Below, piece after piece: positions 1 through 9,194 of a stretch of DNA of 64,000 nucleotides. This stretch comes from Bin87 sp965220095 (GTDB lineage Bacteria > Chloroflexota > Dehalococcoidia > Lucifugimonadales > UBA3495), in NCBI GenBank assembly GCA_965220095.1, contig CBDCPD010000003.1, positions 62,001 through 126,000 of the forward strand, given 5' to 3'. The translations under genes were made by a program, and so were the position numbers. The notes below the pieces were generated by a model. The model did no database searches. It saw only the letters and a program-made list of their open reading frames with translations, and had not been told where the DNA came from. The stretch's first letter is position 1, and the number at the start of each line of letters is the position of its first letter.

Positions 1-233
1 TGCAGCTGGCCGTGGTCATCTACCCAGGAGAGCCTGCCTGGGTGGCCTTTGGGGCCGTTGATGACGAGGTTCTGTGGGTTGGGTCCACTGGCGTCGTCCA
101 GGGCAATCTGCAGCATCTCGATGTCCACGTTCCCCCGGTCTGCTCGTTGCTCGATGGTTTTGATCTCGAGGCCGGCGTCGAACATGGAGAGGAGCCAGGG
201 GGTGAAGAGTCGCTCCTGGTGTTTGTGGGTCAT
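1..233 (-). CDS. Hypothetical protein, 3' end beyond left edge
   Basis: An open minus-strand frame starts with ATG at 233 and runs off the left edge of the window. The visible N-terminus (about 77 residues) is acidic and begins MTHKHQERLF; it contains LEIKTIEQRADRGNVD and DDASGPNPQNLVI. An in-frame stop lies about 50 bases upstream of the ATG, which supports this start, although the ribosome binding site is weak. I do not recognise a family. It is divergent from the recombinase gene at 454. Confidence 0.5.
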   Translation of the reverse strand, partial: MTHKHQERLFTPWLLSMFDAGLEIKTIEQRADRGNVDIEMLQIALDDASGPNPQNLVINGPKGHPGRLSWVDDHGQL

Positions 234-453
234 CGACAGGCCGTGGCTTCGGCTGGTCGGCCTACCGGTGAAGCGTCCTGGTCAAGGACCCCTGCCCGCG
301 GTGCGGCGGTCCTGGTGAAGACGCCGGCGGCGCCGGTGGCAGACTTTGCGCCCAACTCTGCCACTTTCGGCCGTTCGGCTCTCGCCGCCGTTCGGGGGAA
401 TTGCTGACAGCGTGCCCATTTTTGGCAGAGTTCGTCCGGTGTAATATGCCGGC

Positions 454-1008
454 ATGGACGTTCCCCACTACTGGACGGCGGACCAGGTCCAGTGCCTGCT
501 GGACGCGCTGGCGGCCCACAACCGCCATCAAGCGAGGACCGCGGCGCTCATCATGTGGCGCACCGGTCTGCGGGTTTCCGAGGTCCTCGAGCTCGAGTGG
601 CGCGATCTCGACTACTCCGGAGATCCGGCCACGCTGCTGGTCCGGCGGTCGAAGACGAGGAAGCCGCGGACGGTGCGGCTGCATCCGCAGCTGGTGCAGC
701 TGTTCACCAACTGGCCGGCGAACAGAACGGCCAGGGACAAGGTGGTTCCTGTCTCCATGCGAACGGTGCTGCGGCACATCGGGGACGCCGTGGGGTGGGC
801 GGGCCTCGACGAGGAATCGCCTGGCACCGGGAAGCGGCGCCCTGGTGCTCACAGCCTTCGCCACAGCGCGGCGAGGCACTGGCTGATGGTCGGGAAAGTG
901 CCGTTGAACGTGGTCAGCGCCTGGCTGGGTCACGCGAATGTGCAGGTTACGCTCCGGATTTACTTGCCGATCGTCGGCACCGACTACGGGATGGAAGCTG
1001 TGCCGTGA
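454..1008 (+). CDS. Minimal tyrosine recombinase (catalytic domain only)
   Basis: Site-specific recombinase that would cut and rejoin DNA through a tyrosine-DNA intermediate. At 184 residues it is essentially only the catalytic domain, lacking the usual N-terminal SAM-like core-binding domain. The catalytic set is visible: Arg in TGLRVSEVLEL, Lys in RRSKTRKPRTV, the HSLRH box, the GH in WLGHAN and the Tyr in RIYL near the C-terminus. It resembles single-domain XerC/phage-type integrases of plasmids and integrative elements. A strong hairpin terminator follows 26 bases after the stop, so it is probably a single-gene unit. It belongs to a different subfamily from the integrase at 53279, which has a GHSGRVG box in place of HxLRH. 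Confidence 0.93.
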   Translation: MDVPHYWTADQVQCLLDALAAHNRHQARTAALIMWRTGLRVSEVLELEWRDLDYSGDPATLLVRRSKTRKPRTVRLHPQLVQLFTNWPANRTARDKVVPVSMRTVLRHIGDAVGWAGLDEESPGTGKRRPGAHSLRHSAARHWLMVGKVPLNVVSAWLGHANVQVTLRIYLPIVGTDYGMEAVP

Positions 1009-1034
1009 GTCGGGTCGACATCGTTCGACGATAG

Positions 1035-1066
1035 CCCTGCGCGCAGTTGCTCGCAGGGGTTTTTTT
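1035..1066 (+). terminator. Rho-independent terminator of the recombinase gene
   Basis: A perfect 7-bp stem (CCCTGCG at 1035-1041 with CGCAGGG at 1052-1058) encloses a 10-base loop and is followed by a run of seven T at 1060-1066. Orientation and spacing fit the end of the tyrosine recombinase gene. Confidence 0.85.
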
Positions 1067-1131
1067 GTTTTCCAGAGGCTGGCCGCGTTATCGGTAAACC
1101 GGGCGAAGGGTCGGAATATAAACTGGGGGGT

Positions 1132-1620
1132 ATGGGCGAATCCCTGACAGTAAAAACCTTGGATATCGGTCCGGTCGCCACGGACTGGTGGCGAGAAAAC
1201 GACGCGCGCCTGCTGCCTGGTGAGGAGGGCGCATACACGGTGTTTGCCGTGGCGTTCTGGGATGGCTGCGCATTCGTCGACTACACCCAGGGGAACGCGT
1301 TTGAGCGCGTTTCGGAATTGGCGTTTGGGCCGGTCGAGGTCTGGCGCGACGATTTCGTCGCGTCACACGCGGTGGAGATGGCCTACATCGTTCGGTGCGT
1401 GGCGTCTGATCTCACCCGAGGTGATGCGGTGGAGGTGGCGACTCGGCTGGTGGTGGCAGCGCCTCGAGGGATGGAGCTGCGGGGGAAAGGGGTGCTGGAG
1501 CACCCGCAGTGCTTCCTGGGTGAGCACGCGCCGGAGCCGGTGACGATGTCGTTTGGGGAGTGGGTGAAGACCCGCGAAATGGCCGGGAAAGGCACGGATT
1601 TGAGTACAAACGTCCCTTAA
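1132..1620 (+). CDS. Hypothetical protein, 162 residues
   Basis: ATG start preceded by a GGGGGG-type purine tract. The product is acidic and soluble-looking, with WDGCAFVDY and a hydrophobic C-terminal half containing VEVATRLVVAAPRGMEL. No signal peptide or membrane segment is visible and I do not recognise a family. It is convergent with the replication-relaxation gene, with 160 bases between the stops. Codon use looks similar to that of its neighbours, which supports real coding. Confidence 0.6.
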   Translation: MGESLTVKTLDIGPVATDWWRENDARLLPGEEGAYTVFAVAFWDGCAFVDYTQGNAFERVSELAFGPVEVWRDDFVASHAVEMAYIVRCVASDLTRGDAVEVATRLVVAAPRGMELRGKGVLEHPQCFLGEHAPEPVTMSFGEWVKTREMAGKGTDLSTNVP

Positions 1621-1780
1621 CGGGAAACTCGCGACCCTGAGCTCGACCCGACCAAGTTCCCTGGCCCAGGCGATCCCACGTCCATCCCACGCCTCCTGAT
1701 GGCGCACTTTGGGTCGCCCCGCGCCCGCCTGGAACTGCCGGACGCGCCGTCGGACCGGGTTCGCCGCACCCGTGTCAATG

Positions 1781-3559
1781 TCAATAGCAATGCAGGCCAA
1801 CCGGCGACCCGTCCCGCTCCCACACCGTGCACGCTCCGGTGAGCGGCCCGGTTCGGGCCCGCTCCACGGTGGTGAGCAGCATGGGCAGGCCCGCTCCGGC
1901 GCTGCGGAAATTCTCCCGCGCCCGCTCCGTCTCGCAAACCACCAGGAGCGGCAGGGGCCGGCCCGCGTCCCGCATCTTCCGGTACGGCCCCAGCTTGTGC
2001 GACACGTCCCCCGGCGACACCGCCGCGCGCTCGAACTCCAGGCAGTATGGCCCGGCACCGAGGGGGCCATCCGCCACGGGGACCAACAGGTCCGGCCGCA
2101 CCTGGGTCACGTCGGGCAGGTTGATCTCCCCCCGCCAGCCCGCCACCGCCGCGACCCCCTCCTCGGCGAACCGCACCACCAGCCGGTTCACGCCGTCGTT
2201 GTGTTCCCGCTCGTGCTCCCGATACCACCGGTCCAAGTAGGCGCCGTGGCGCCGCCGGATCATTCCCGGCAGCACCCGGCTCAGGTTCGCCGCCCGCCGC
2301 ATCCCCAGCTCCGCCAGGTAGTAGCGCCCCTCGAACACCGCCACCAGCCCAGCGCCCACGAACCGCTCCAGCCGGTCGTTCACCTCCCGCTGCGACGCCC
2401 CGACGATGCGCCGCAGCCACGACGCCCGCATGGCCGGGAACTGGGCGATCAGGGAGAACAGCCGGTGGGAAACCCGTCCGTCGATGGCCGCCACGTCGGG
2501 GTGGGCGCTGAGCCATGCCCGAGTTTCCTCGGGCCGACCGACGACGGGATGGCCCGCCGGGTCCGACACCAGATCCCGGGAGATCCGCAGCTCCACCGCC
2601 TCGTCCCATTCTCCGTCCCATACTCCGTCCCGTACTCCGTCGGCGGTGCAGAACACCGTGGGCACGGCGCCGGTCAGCGTCCTGCGGGCCAGTTGCCCGG
2701 CCCAGGCGTCGGCGGCCACCACCACGTGGGCCGAGGGCTCCGCGCACACCGCGGGCTCCGCCTCGAAGATGCGGTTCTCGGTGCGCTGGTAGCGTCCGTC
2801 CCGGTGGGAGTAGCAGCCCACCCCCCAGAAGCGGTGGTCCCGCTTGCGCCGCAGCGCCCGCTCCGTGACGTGGAGCCCAGCGTGGGTGAAGGGGACCCAC
2901 ACCTCCTCGCCGTAGCGCGCCACTGCATGGTAGAAGCCGCCGTGGCGCAGCAACCGGAAGTCGGTCATCCGCAGGTCCTGGCCGGCTCCCTCGGCGGGCC
3001 GGCGGACCCGGCCCGACCGCAACAGATCCGGCGCCAACCGGTACACGGGCTCCAGCATCGCCAGCCGCCGCAGCGCGGTCTGCACCCCACGGGCCGTGGC
3101 GGTCCACGGCGGATGCTCGTGGCCGTCGTGGTTCCACTGGTGCCGGTGTTGACCGGCGCCCAGGAAGGGCGAGCACCGCTGGCACTCCAGATGCGTCAGA
3201 TGGGCGTGGTCCAGGTTGAAACGACGACCCAGCTCCCTCACCGCCCCGGGGTCCCGGCCCGACTCCACCAGGGCCCGGGCCTGCGCCTCCTCCCGGGGCG
3301 TGGGATGGCGGTGGTCGTCGGCGTAGAGGAAGCGCACCGCCCGCCGGGTCAGGAACCACCGCTCCCGGGGACGCTGGGTCACGCCCCACCGCAACGACGC
3401 CGCCCAGCCGGCAGACGCCTGCGCCCGCAGCGTGCGCCGCAGCCAGCCTTCGCTCGTCTCCATGATCGAGGACAGGTCGCCAGCGCTGGCCAGGGGCATC
3501 AGGGCCACCACCCGCAGCAGACGACCCTGCTCGTCGCTCAATCCCTCCCGACGCGCCAC
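1781..3559 (-). CDS. Replication-relaxation family protein (Replic_Relax-like)
   Basis: A 592-residue protein starting at GTG with GGGGA seven bases upstream. The N-terminal ~100 residues look like winged-helix DNA binding (LLRVVALMPLASAGDLSSIM). The C-terminal third has the pattern I associate with plasmid replication-relaxation proteins: RPDLLVPV, then CLEFERAA, then KLGPYRKM, and a strand LPLLVVCE. These acidic and lysine positions also resemble a PD-(D/E)XK fold, so a nuclease-like activity is possible. A paralogue with the same ending (DAVVRM, FLEYERSA, KLKPYLIL) is encoded at 33488-35065. Family assignment is from motif memory and is moderately sure; the cellular role, plasmid replication or conjugation, is inferred. 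Confidence 0.65.
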   Translation of the reverse strand: MARREGLSDEQGRLLRVVALMPLASAGDLSSIMETSEGWLRRTLRAQASAGWAASLRWGVTQRPRERWFLTRRAVRFLYADDHRHPTPREEAQARALVESGRDPGAVRELGRRFNLDHAHLTHLECQRCSPFLGAGQHRHQWNHDGHEHPPWTATARGVQTALRRLAMLEPVYRLAPDLLRSGRVRRPAEGAGQDLRMTDFRLLRHGGFYHAVARYGEEVWVPFTHAGLHVTERALRRKRDHRFWGVGCYSHRDGRYQRTENRIFEAEPAVCAEPSAHVVVAADAWAGQLARRTLTGAVPTVFCTADGVRDGVWDGEWDEAVELRISRDLVSDPAGHPVVGRPEETRAWLSAHPDVAAIDGRVSHRLFSLIAQFPAMRASWLRRIVGASQREVNDRLERFVGAGLVAVFEGRYYLAELGMRRAANLSRVLPGMIRRRHGAYLDRWYREHEREHNDGVNRLVVRFAEEGVAAVAGWRGEINLPDVTQVRPDLLVPVADGPLGAGPYCLEFERAAVSPGDVSHKLGPYRKMRDAGRPLPLLVVCETERARENFRSAGAGLPMLLTTVERARTGPLTGACTVWERDGSPVGLHCY

Positions 3560-4084
3560 CGCGTCATCCCCAGGGCATCGTCGGGCCGGCCGGGTTGGGC
3601 GCCGACCTAACGCCGTGAGCCGGGCACCGGTGACCGGGACCGGAGAACCGCCGCGGCGGGTTCAGCGTATAGATTGCAGGAGCCTCGACCCGGCGCCACC
3701 GCCGGCGACCGCCCCGAGACCGGATGCCCGGACTCGGGTGGCGAATCGGGCCGGACGACGCCGGCGGGCGGGTTCGGCATACGGGGCGGACCTCTCCCTG
3801 GATCGGATGGTCCCGGCACCTTAGCCGGCGCTCCTTACCCCACGGTTGCGAATATTAATTTTTGCTGAACGGATTCCCAGATTTAAGACATTCGTAAGAT
3901 TTGTAATCAACGAGATAGGTCCGCCGCCCAATATGGGCAGCCGGCGCGATGCTCCCCGGAGCGTTTCTCGCGCCACTCCAACGAGGCCAAAATGTCTCCG
4001 GCGACTGCCCCCGGCGGCAATCCGCCACGGGTCCCGACGGGCCCCGCCTCGGGGACCGCAACAGCCCGGCCCGGCAGGAAAGAG
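3560..4084. promoter_or_regulatory. Divergent intergenic region upstream of the two-component operon
   Basis: This 525-base gap separates the minus-strand replication-relaxation gene from the plus-strand response regulator. The part at 3838-3925 is strikingly AT-rich for this window and contains repeats of the type TTCGTAAGA and TTTGTAATC in tandem, as expected near a promoter or an OmpR-type operator. No gene is apparent in it. Confidence 0.45.
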
Positions 4085-4771
4085 ATGGTTCAGAGGATCA
4101 TGGTGGTCGACGACGACCCCACCGTCACCGATGTGCTCGACGGTTACCTGCGCCGCGAGGGCTATGAAGTTGCCGTGGCCCCCGACGGCGAGGAGGCGCT
4201 GCGCCTGGTTCGCGATTGGGGGCCGGACCTGATGATCCTGGACCTGATGCTGCCCCGCCTCGACGGGCTGGAGGTGTGCCGTCGCCTGCGACGGGCCACC
4301 CGGGTCCCCATCATCATGCTGACCGCCCGGCGCGGGGAGACCGACCGGGTGGTGGGACTGGAAATGGGCGCCGACGACTACGTGGTCAAGCCCTTCAGCC
4401 CGCGGGAACTGGTGGCCCGCGTCCGGTCGGTGCTGCGCCGCGCCACCTCCGACCCCGACTGGGACCAGAGCGACTCCCTGCGCTTCGACGCCATCACCAT
4501 CAACCCCCAGACCCGCCGCGTCCGGGTCAACGACCGGGACGTCCCGCTCACCGCCAAGGAGTTCGACCTGCTCCTCTTCCTGGCCGCCCGCCGCGGTCGG
4601 GTCTTCTCCCGCTCACAGCTCATGGACCAGGTCTGGGACTACACCTACGCCGGCGACGCCAGCACCGTCACCGTCCACGTCCGCCGGATCCGTGAGAAGA
4701 TCGAAACCGACCCGACCCGTCCGGAGCACATCAAGACGGTCTGGGGCGTCGGCTACAAGTTCGACGGGTGA
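4085..4771 (+). CDS. OmpR/PhoB-family response regulator
   Basis: Cytoplasmic transcription factor activated by phosphotransfer from the kinase encoded just downstream. The start at 4085 is chosen because AGGAAAGAG precedes it and the receiver domain then begins immediately. The receiver (about 1-120) shows the acidic pair D9/D10, the phospho-acceptor D53 in MILDLMLPRLDG, T80 and K102 in VVKPFSP. The C-terminal winged helix (about 130-228) has VPLTAKEFDLL and the recognition helix region TVTVHVRRIREKIE, ending VWGVGYKFDG. The spacing to the kinase start is only 4 bases, indicating one operon. The stimulus is unknown. Confidence 0.96.
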   Translation: MVQRIMVVDDDPTVTDVLDGYLRREGYEVAVAPDGEEALRLVRDWGPDLMILDLMLPRLDGLEVCRRLRRATRVPIIMLTARRGETDRVVGLEMGADDYVVKPFSPRELVARVRSVLRRATSDPDWDQSDSLRFDAITINPQTRRVRVNDRDVPLTAKEFDLLLFLAARRGRVFSRSQLMDQVWDYTYAGDASTVTVHVRRIREKIETDPTRPEHIKTVWGVGYKFDG

Positions 4772-4775
4772 CACC

Positions 4776-6017
4776 ATGGGCAAGGTCAGCCGTCACGCCA
4801 TCGGCTCGGGCGCGGTCCTGTTCGGCGCCACCGCCCTGGCGCTCCTCGTCATCTCCCTGCCGCAGCACCACCGTCCCGCCCACCTGGCCCTGCTGTCCGC
4901 ATTTCTGCTGACCTCGGGAGGACTCGCCATCCTGGCCGGCGTGGCGGCGGCGCGCTGGCCCCGGCCGGCCTGGGGACGCTCCCTCCGGTTCCGCCTGATC
5001 GCGATGTGCGTGATCACCGCCGCGCTCGGCCTGGTCAACGCCGGTTTCACCACCGCTCTCATGCTCCTCTCCACCCGGGACCTGGCCATCCTGGCCGGTC
5101 TGCTGCTCTGCTCCCTGGGCGTGTCCGTTTGCGTCGCTTTCGCCGCCTCCGAACCCATCGGCAATTCCATCCACGAGACCATCGCGGCGGTCCGCCGCAT
5201 CAGCGCGGGCAGTCTCCACGTCCGGGTACCGGTTCGCTCCCGCGACGAGGTGGGCGAACTGGCCGCCGCGGTCAACGCCATGACCCAGCGCCTCGAGGAC
5301 AGCTTCGCCCGGGAGCGCGAACTGGACCAGGCCCGGGTCGACCTGATCCTGGCCCTGTCCCACGACCTGCTCTCCCCCCTGACCTCCATACGCGCCATGG
5401 TGGAGAGCATCAACGACGGCGTGGTCCACGACCCCGCCACCGTCCGTCGCTACCTGCGCTCCGTCAACGCCCAGATCGACGACATGACCCAGCTGATCGA
5501 CGACCTGCTGGAACTCTCCCGCATGGACGCCGGAATGCCGGTCCTCCAGCTGGAGCCGGCGTCCATCGCCGACCTCATCTCCGACACCGTCACGGGGATG
5601 TCCGCCCGGGCCGCCGCGCGCGGTCTGGTCCTCGACGGCGCGGTCGGCGACCACCTGCCCCACGTGTTGATGGACGCCCCACGGGTGCAGCGGGTGCTGA
5701 ACAACCTGGTGCAGAACGCCATCACCCACACTCCCCCGCCGGGCACGGTCACCCTCGCCGCCCGGGAGGACGGCGACCAGGTCCGCGTCGACGTCATCGA
5801 CACCGGCCCCGGCCTGCCCCAGGAGGAGTTCCGGCGGCGGCTCCACGCCCCGCCCGGAGCCAGCCGCGGTCAGCCGGCGGCCTCCGGAGGCTCCGGCCTC
5901 GGGTTGAGCATCGTGGCCGGCATCGTCGAGGCTCACGGCGGCCGCATCTGGCTGGAAAGTTCCGTCGGCCAGGGCAGCGCCTTCAGCTTCACCCTGCCCA
6001 GAGCGCCCGACCGTTGA
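4776..6017 (+). CDS. HAMP-containing sensor histidine kinase
   Basis: Membrane sensor kinase partnered with the upstream response regulator. The start at 4776 follows the regulator stop by four bases. The 413-residue product has four hydrophobic segments (about 12-28, 38-58, 72-95 and 103-123), then a HAMP-like linker, the H box ALSHDLLSPL with H196, the N box NNLVQNAITHTPP, and the G boxes DTGPGLP and GSGLGLSIV. No large extracellular domain is present, so it may sense the membrane or receive a signal within it. An 8-bp inverted repeat follows the gene at 6074-6105. Confidence 0.95.
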   Translation: MGKVSRHAIGSGAVLFGATALALLVISLPQHHRPAHLALLSAFLLTSGGLAILAGVAAARWPRPAWGRSLRFRLIAMCVITAALGLVNAGFTTALMLLSTRDLAILAGLLLCSLGVSVCVAFAASEPIGNSIHETIAAVRRISAGSLHVRVPVRSRDEVGELAAAVNAMTQRLEDSFARERELDQARVDLILALSHDLLSPLTSIRAMVESINDGVVHDPATVRRYLRSVNAQIDDMTQLIDDLLELSRMDAGMPVLQLEPASIADLISDTVTGMSARAAARGLVLDGAVGDHLPHVLMDAPRVQRVLNNLVQNAITHTPPPGTVTLAAREDGDQVRVDVIDTGPGLPQEEFRRRLHAPPGASRGQPAASGGSGLGLSIVAGIVEAHGGRIWLESSVGQGSAFSFTLPRAPDR

Positions 6018-6073
6018 AACCGAGCGGGCCGGCGCATATCCCACGCCCGCTCCATCCTCCGGTTGGAACAGGA

Positions 6074-6105
6074 GGCCCGCCGTGCGACAATTGCCCCGGC
6101 GGGCC
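6074..6105 (+). other. Inverted repeat downstream of the kinase gene
   Basis: GGCCCGCC at 6074-6081 pairs perfectly with GGCGGGCC at 6098-6105. There is no T run afterwards, so it may be a weak terminator or an mRNA-end hairpin. Confidence 0.4.
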
Positions 6106-6167
6106 GGCTTACGCCCGTGGGTAGGATGGGCGATCTCGCCGCGGACTTCCCGCCGGGGGAGGAGCCG

Positions 6168-6428
6168 ATGTTGGAGCGACGAAAACCCATCGTGACCGAG
6201 CTGGCCCTGGCCGACGCCCTGCACCAGCTGATCAACCTAATCGAGGAGCTGCGGGTCGACGGAGATCTCAAGGTCGAGATCACCATCGACGAGACCGACC
6301 TGGTGAAGCTGGTCTTCTCCGGCACTCCCGACGCGGGCTTTCCCTTACAGCGGGAGGTGCGGGATATTCCTGCCGAGATCGTTCGCCGTGTCTGGAACGA
6401 AGGCCTGCGGGACTACGAGACCGTGTAA
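6168..6428 (+). CDS. Small hypothetical protein, 86 residues
   Basis: I choose ATG 6168 because GGGGGAGGA lies five bases upstream. The product begins MLERRKPIVTEL and has a strongly amphipathic helix (ADALHQLINLIEEL) followed by an acidic beta-rich stretch (KVEITIDETDLVKLVF) and a C-terminal helix. It looks like a small folded domain or a protein-protein adaptor. It is on the same strand as the two-component genes, 150 bases downstream, so it could be co-transcribed. No family recognised. Confidence 0.65.
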   Translation: MLERRKPIVTELALADALHQLINLIEELRVDGDLKVEITIDETDLVKLVFSGTPDAGFPLQREVRDIPAEIVRRVWNEGLRDYETV

Positions 6429-6893
6429 CGCTCCGGAGACGCCCTCTGAGATGACCGGTGCGGGATACGCTTGGGCAATGCACGGCCCGAGCCAGCGCAG
6501 CAGGGCGTAACACCTGACCAGAGTCGGCGAGCGCGTCATCAACAAAGCGCTCCGGCGCAACCCCACACCCTTGTCGGCCATTCCCATGACGCCTCAAATC
6601 TACCCGGTAGCGTCATTAAACCCACCCGGGTTCCAGCAGTCGGCAGCGATGGCCTCCAGGTCTCCCCAGTCAGCCTGACCCTCGGTAACGCCAGCTTCCC
6701 CCGCAGCTCGCCAACCTAAACTAAAGCCAAGGTGGGATCTACATTTGTAGGCGCTGCAGATTGGCTTAGGCGCCACGGTGAGGCTCTTCCACTGTACTTG
6801 AAAAGCGGTCCTGGGCCGCCGACTGGCTTCCCCGATATGCGCATTTCACCTTGACTTTCGTTTAGTCTCGCGGGGTAGACCAGGGCGCTTGTG

Positions 6894-7048
6894 AGTAGAC
6901 AATCAGCCTGATCTGCACGGGGTAGCGTCATTAATTCCATCAGGCCGGGCCGGCAAGTCTATGATCAAGTCTGCAACCTCTCCCACTCGCAACGTAATCT
7001 AACGAGGGCTTCCGCGACTACGACACCCCGTTTCGCACCGGCGACGCC
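6894..7048 (+). repeat. 155-base direct repeat, copy 1
   Basis: Starts AGTAGACAATCAGCC and ends CACCGGCGACGCC; closely matched by 7911-8065 at the same length with scattered substitutions. On the minus strand both copies keep the peptide ITLRVGEV-DLIIDL-A-P, suggesting they derive from a coding sequence that was duplicated and then decayed. The surrounding 6430-7145 interval holds no gene I can support. Confidence 0.75.
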
Positions 7049-7145
7049 TTCCGCAAACGGCGGTCGTCCCAGGTAAGTCCACCTGGCGGGAGACGGGCCG
7101 GCTGGGACATCTTTTGGGATCGCCTTGGCCCCTGTCTGATGGTGG

Positions 7146-7342
7146 TGCTATAGGGGCCTTCGCTTTTCAGTAGGCAGAACCACCAAAACGGGACACCAAA
7201 ACACGCGCCTTGTTCCCACGTTCCCGTTCCCTTGACGCGACCGAGCCTCCCGCTCATCCACCATCACACCTGTCCCCACGTTATGGGCCCGCAGTTCCGT
7301 CATCTTCATGCGGAAGCCCGGGCTCCCCCGCGTTCCCTTCAC
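7146..7342 (-). pseudogene. Duplicated C-terminal fragment of the HNH endonuclease gene
   Basis: The minus-strand reading contains GFRMKMTELRAHNVGTG and VMVDEREA, nearly identical to the C-terminal part of the HNH protein encoded at 8391-9194 (GFRMKMAELRAHNAGTG). The sequence after VMVDEREA departs because about 75 bases present in the intact gene are missing. The block continues into the shared downstream string GGACACCAAAACACGCGCC seen at both sites. No HNH catalytic core is present, so this is a non-functional remnant. Confidence 0.75.
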
Positions 7343-7358
7343 CCGGTTGCCGACATCG

Positions 7359-7790
7359 TCAGCCGCCTTGCCGGCCCGGACGCCGCCGGTACGGTCCACG
7401 TTCGCAGACCACGATCGCCGCCTCCTGCAATGCCTTCTCAGCCTCGATGGTCGCCGCCGGATCCCCAGCGGCCTGGGCCGTGTCCAGCCGGAACGCTGCC
7501 CACCACAACCCCGACAGTGGATCGGGGTTGGCTCCGGCGACACCGGCCCAGGGCCGTTGCTGGGGTTGCCAGTTGGCGGCGGCCCGGTGCTCCCGAGCCG
7601 CCGCAGTCATCGCCTCGGCGGCAGCCAACAGCTCCCCCAGCAGCGCTACCTCCTGGTCCGAAGGCGGACCGTCCTCGCCGGACCCACGACGCGCCAGTGC
7701 CCGTTTGCCGTACCGTACGGCCGCCCTGGCCAATTGCGCCCGGGTCCGGGTGTGCGCTTTCCGCAGTTCCGGAATGCCCGCAGTGGTCAT
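7359..7790 (-). CDS. Hypothetical helical protein, 143 residues
   Basis: ATG start with GGAG upstream on the minus strand. The product is rich in Ala and Arg and predicted by eye to be largely helical: ELRKAHTRTRAQLARAAVRY, then LLGELLAAAEAMTAAARE, then WWAAFRLDTAQAAG and AIEAEKALQEAAIVV. It lies between two duplicated decayed segments and has no close match elsewhere in the window. It could be a genuine small gene or a by-product of high GC content. Confidence 0.45.
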   Translation of the reverse strand: MTTAGIPELRKAHTRTRAQLARAAVRYGKRALARRGSGEDGPPSDQEVALLGELLAAAEAMTAAAREHRAAANWQPQQRPWAGVAGANPDPLSGLWWAAFRLDTAQAAGDPAATIEAEKALQEAAIVVCERGPYRRRPGRQGG

Positions 7791-7910
7791 TGGCTTACTC
7801 CGCGCTCCCTATTCCTTCCCAAATCTGATGATATTCTCACCAATCCTTCCGACTGACGTCAACTGCCCTCCCAGAGCTTGGGGGTGTGCTTGGCGTCAAG
7901 GGCGGTGCCG

Positions 7911-8065
7911 AGTAGACAATCAGCCCAATCTGCACGGGGTAGCGTCATTCATTTCAACAGGCTGGGCCAGCAAGTCTATGATCAAGTCTACAACCTCTCC
8001 TACTCGCAACGTAATCGAACGCAGGCTTCCCCGACTACGACACCCCGTTTCGCACCGGCGACGCC
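7911..8065 (+). repeat. 155-base direct repeat, copy 2
   Basis: Second copy of the repeat at 6894-7048, from AGTAGACAATCAGCCC to CACCGGCGACGCC. The downstream parts of the two duplicated blocks also match (around 7146-7342 and 8281-8553), so the original duplication was larger than 155 bases. The 8066-8390 stretch that follows contains no supportable gene. Confidence 0.75.
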
Positions 8066-8390
8066 GTCTGACGCGACCGGCGCGCGACACGCCTGGGCAT
8101 ACCCGCTCCGAGCCACCACAGTGCGGCGTAACACCTAACGACGCTGGGATTACGCCGGCGTTGGTTCCCGAGAACCTCCACCACCACGACATCCCATGCG
8201 CCGCGGCCACGCCTTCCGCAAACGGCCGGTCCGAACCGCCAGACCAGCTTCCGGATGGATTTGCCCTCTATTGGACGCCGGTGCGGTAGGAGCCTTACTC
8301 GTTTCAGTAGGCTGGACCGCTGAAACGGGACACCAAAACACGCGCCTTATCCCCACCTCCTCGTCCCGTTACTCGGCGTCGCCTCCGCCA

Positions 8391-9194
8391 TCACGGCGCC
8401 GCATTCCCACTCTCCAGGTGGTACTGCGCCAGCCTCCGGCCGGTCAACGTCGCCTCCCGCTCGTCCACCATCACACCTGTACCCGCGTTGTGAGCCCGCA
8501 GCTCTGCCATCTTCATACGGAATCCGTGGCTCCCCTGCGTCGCCTTTACCCGATTGCAGTACGGGCACAGCAGCTGCAGGTTGCGGGTCTCGTCCTCTCC
8601 GTCGTCGCTCAAGGCCACGATGTGGTCGACCTCAAACCTGAGATGATGCGGCTGGTGGAAACCACAGCCCGGGCACACGCCCCGCTGCACCGCGTACAGC
8701 GCCATCCGCACCGATTCCGACACGCTTTGACGACGATTACCGACACCACGCCGGCGGGCCGGTCGCTTCTCGTACACCTCCTCCGGCTCCAGGTATTCCT
8801 GCAGCAGCGCCACGTCCATCGGCCGTGTGGGCTCGCGGTACAGATAGCGGCCGCGGCTGACCCGCATGATCAGCTGGGGCGACGGCTTGCTGTGGCCCTG
8901 CGTGGTGCAGCCCGCCAGATCCGACAATTCCCGGTTGACCAGGTTCCGGTCCCGCTTCGCGTTGGGGTTGAAATCAGCCACTCCCGAGGCGGCGACCAGC
9001 TCATAAATCTCTTCGGTGGTCAGGATGCGTCCCTGGCGCGCTGCCATCACCTGCACGATGTGGGGCCGCAGGCTGCTCGCCGCCTTTGCCAACTGCATAC
9101 CTCCATTGGGGAACACTCCGGAGACCCTGCCTTGATGGACCATCGTTAGCCTGACCACGGACGCATTGGCCTGCACAGAGGCCGTGTCATGCAT
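8391..9194 (-). CDS. HNH endonuclease (McrA-like)
   Basis: Predicted metal-dependent DNA nuclease. The C-terminal HNH module is clear: CPGCG, then FEVDHIVALSDDG with the catalytic His, then NLQLLCPYCNRVKA providing the second zinc-binding cysteine pair. The N-terminal ~110 residues (PHIVQVMAARQGRILTTEEI) resemble a winged-helix or DNA-recognition module. The start is uncertain: in-frame ATG codons occur at 9194, 9143 and 9098, and the last has GGAGG immediately before it but too close to be ideal. A fragment of the same gene lies at 7146-7342. Role in restriction or phage exclusion is inferred from the family. Confidence 0.88.
   Translation of the reverse strand: MHDTASVQANASVVRLTMVHQGRVSGVFPNGGMQLAKAASSLRPHIVQVMAARQGRILTTEEIYELVAASGVADFNPNAKRDRNLVNRELSDLAGCTTQGHSKPSPQLIMRVSRGRYLYREPTRPMDVALLQEYLEPEEVYEKRPARRRGVGNRRQSVSESVRMALYAVQRGVCPGCGFHQPHHLRFEVDHIVALSDDGEDETRNLQLLCPYCNRVKATQGSHGFRMKMAELRAHNAGTGVMVDEREATLTGRRLAQYHLESGNAAP

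Noticed and set aside
1617..3610. Two long open frames on both strands overlapping the replication-relaxation gene
   Set aside because: Pro/Arg/Gly-rich translations typical of out-of-frame reading; only the frame 3559-1781 has folded-protein composition.
4731..6224. Minus-strand open frame of 497 codons opposite the histidine kinase
   Set aside because: Gly/Gln/Asp-rich shadow of the kinase gene.
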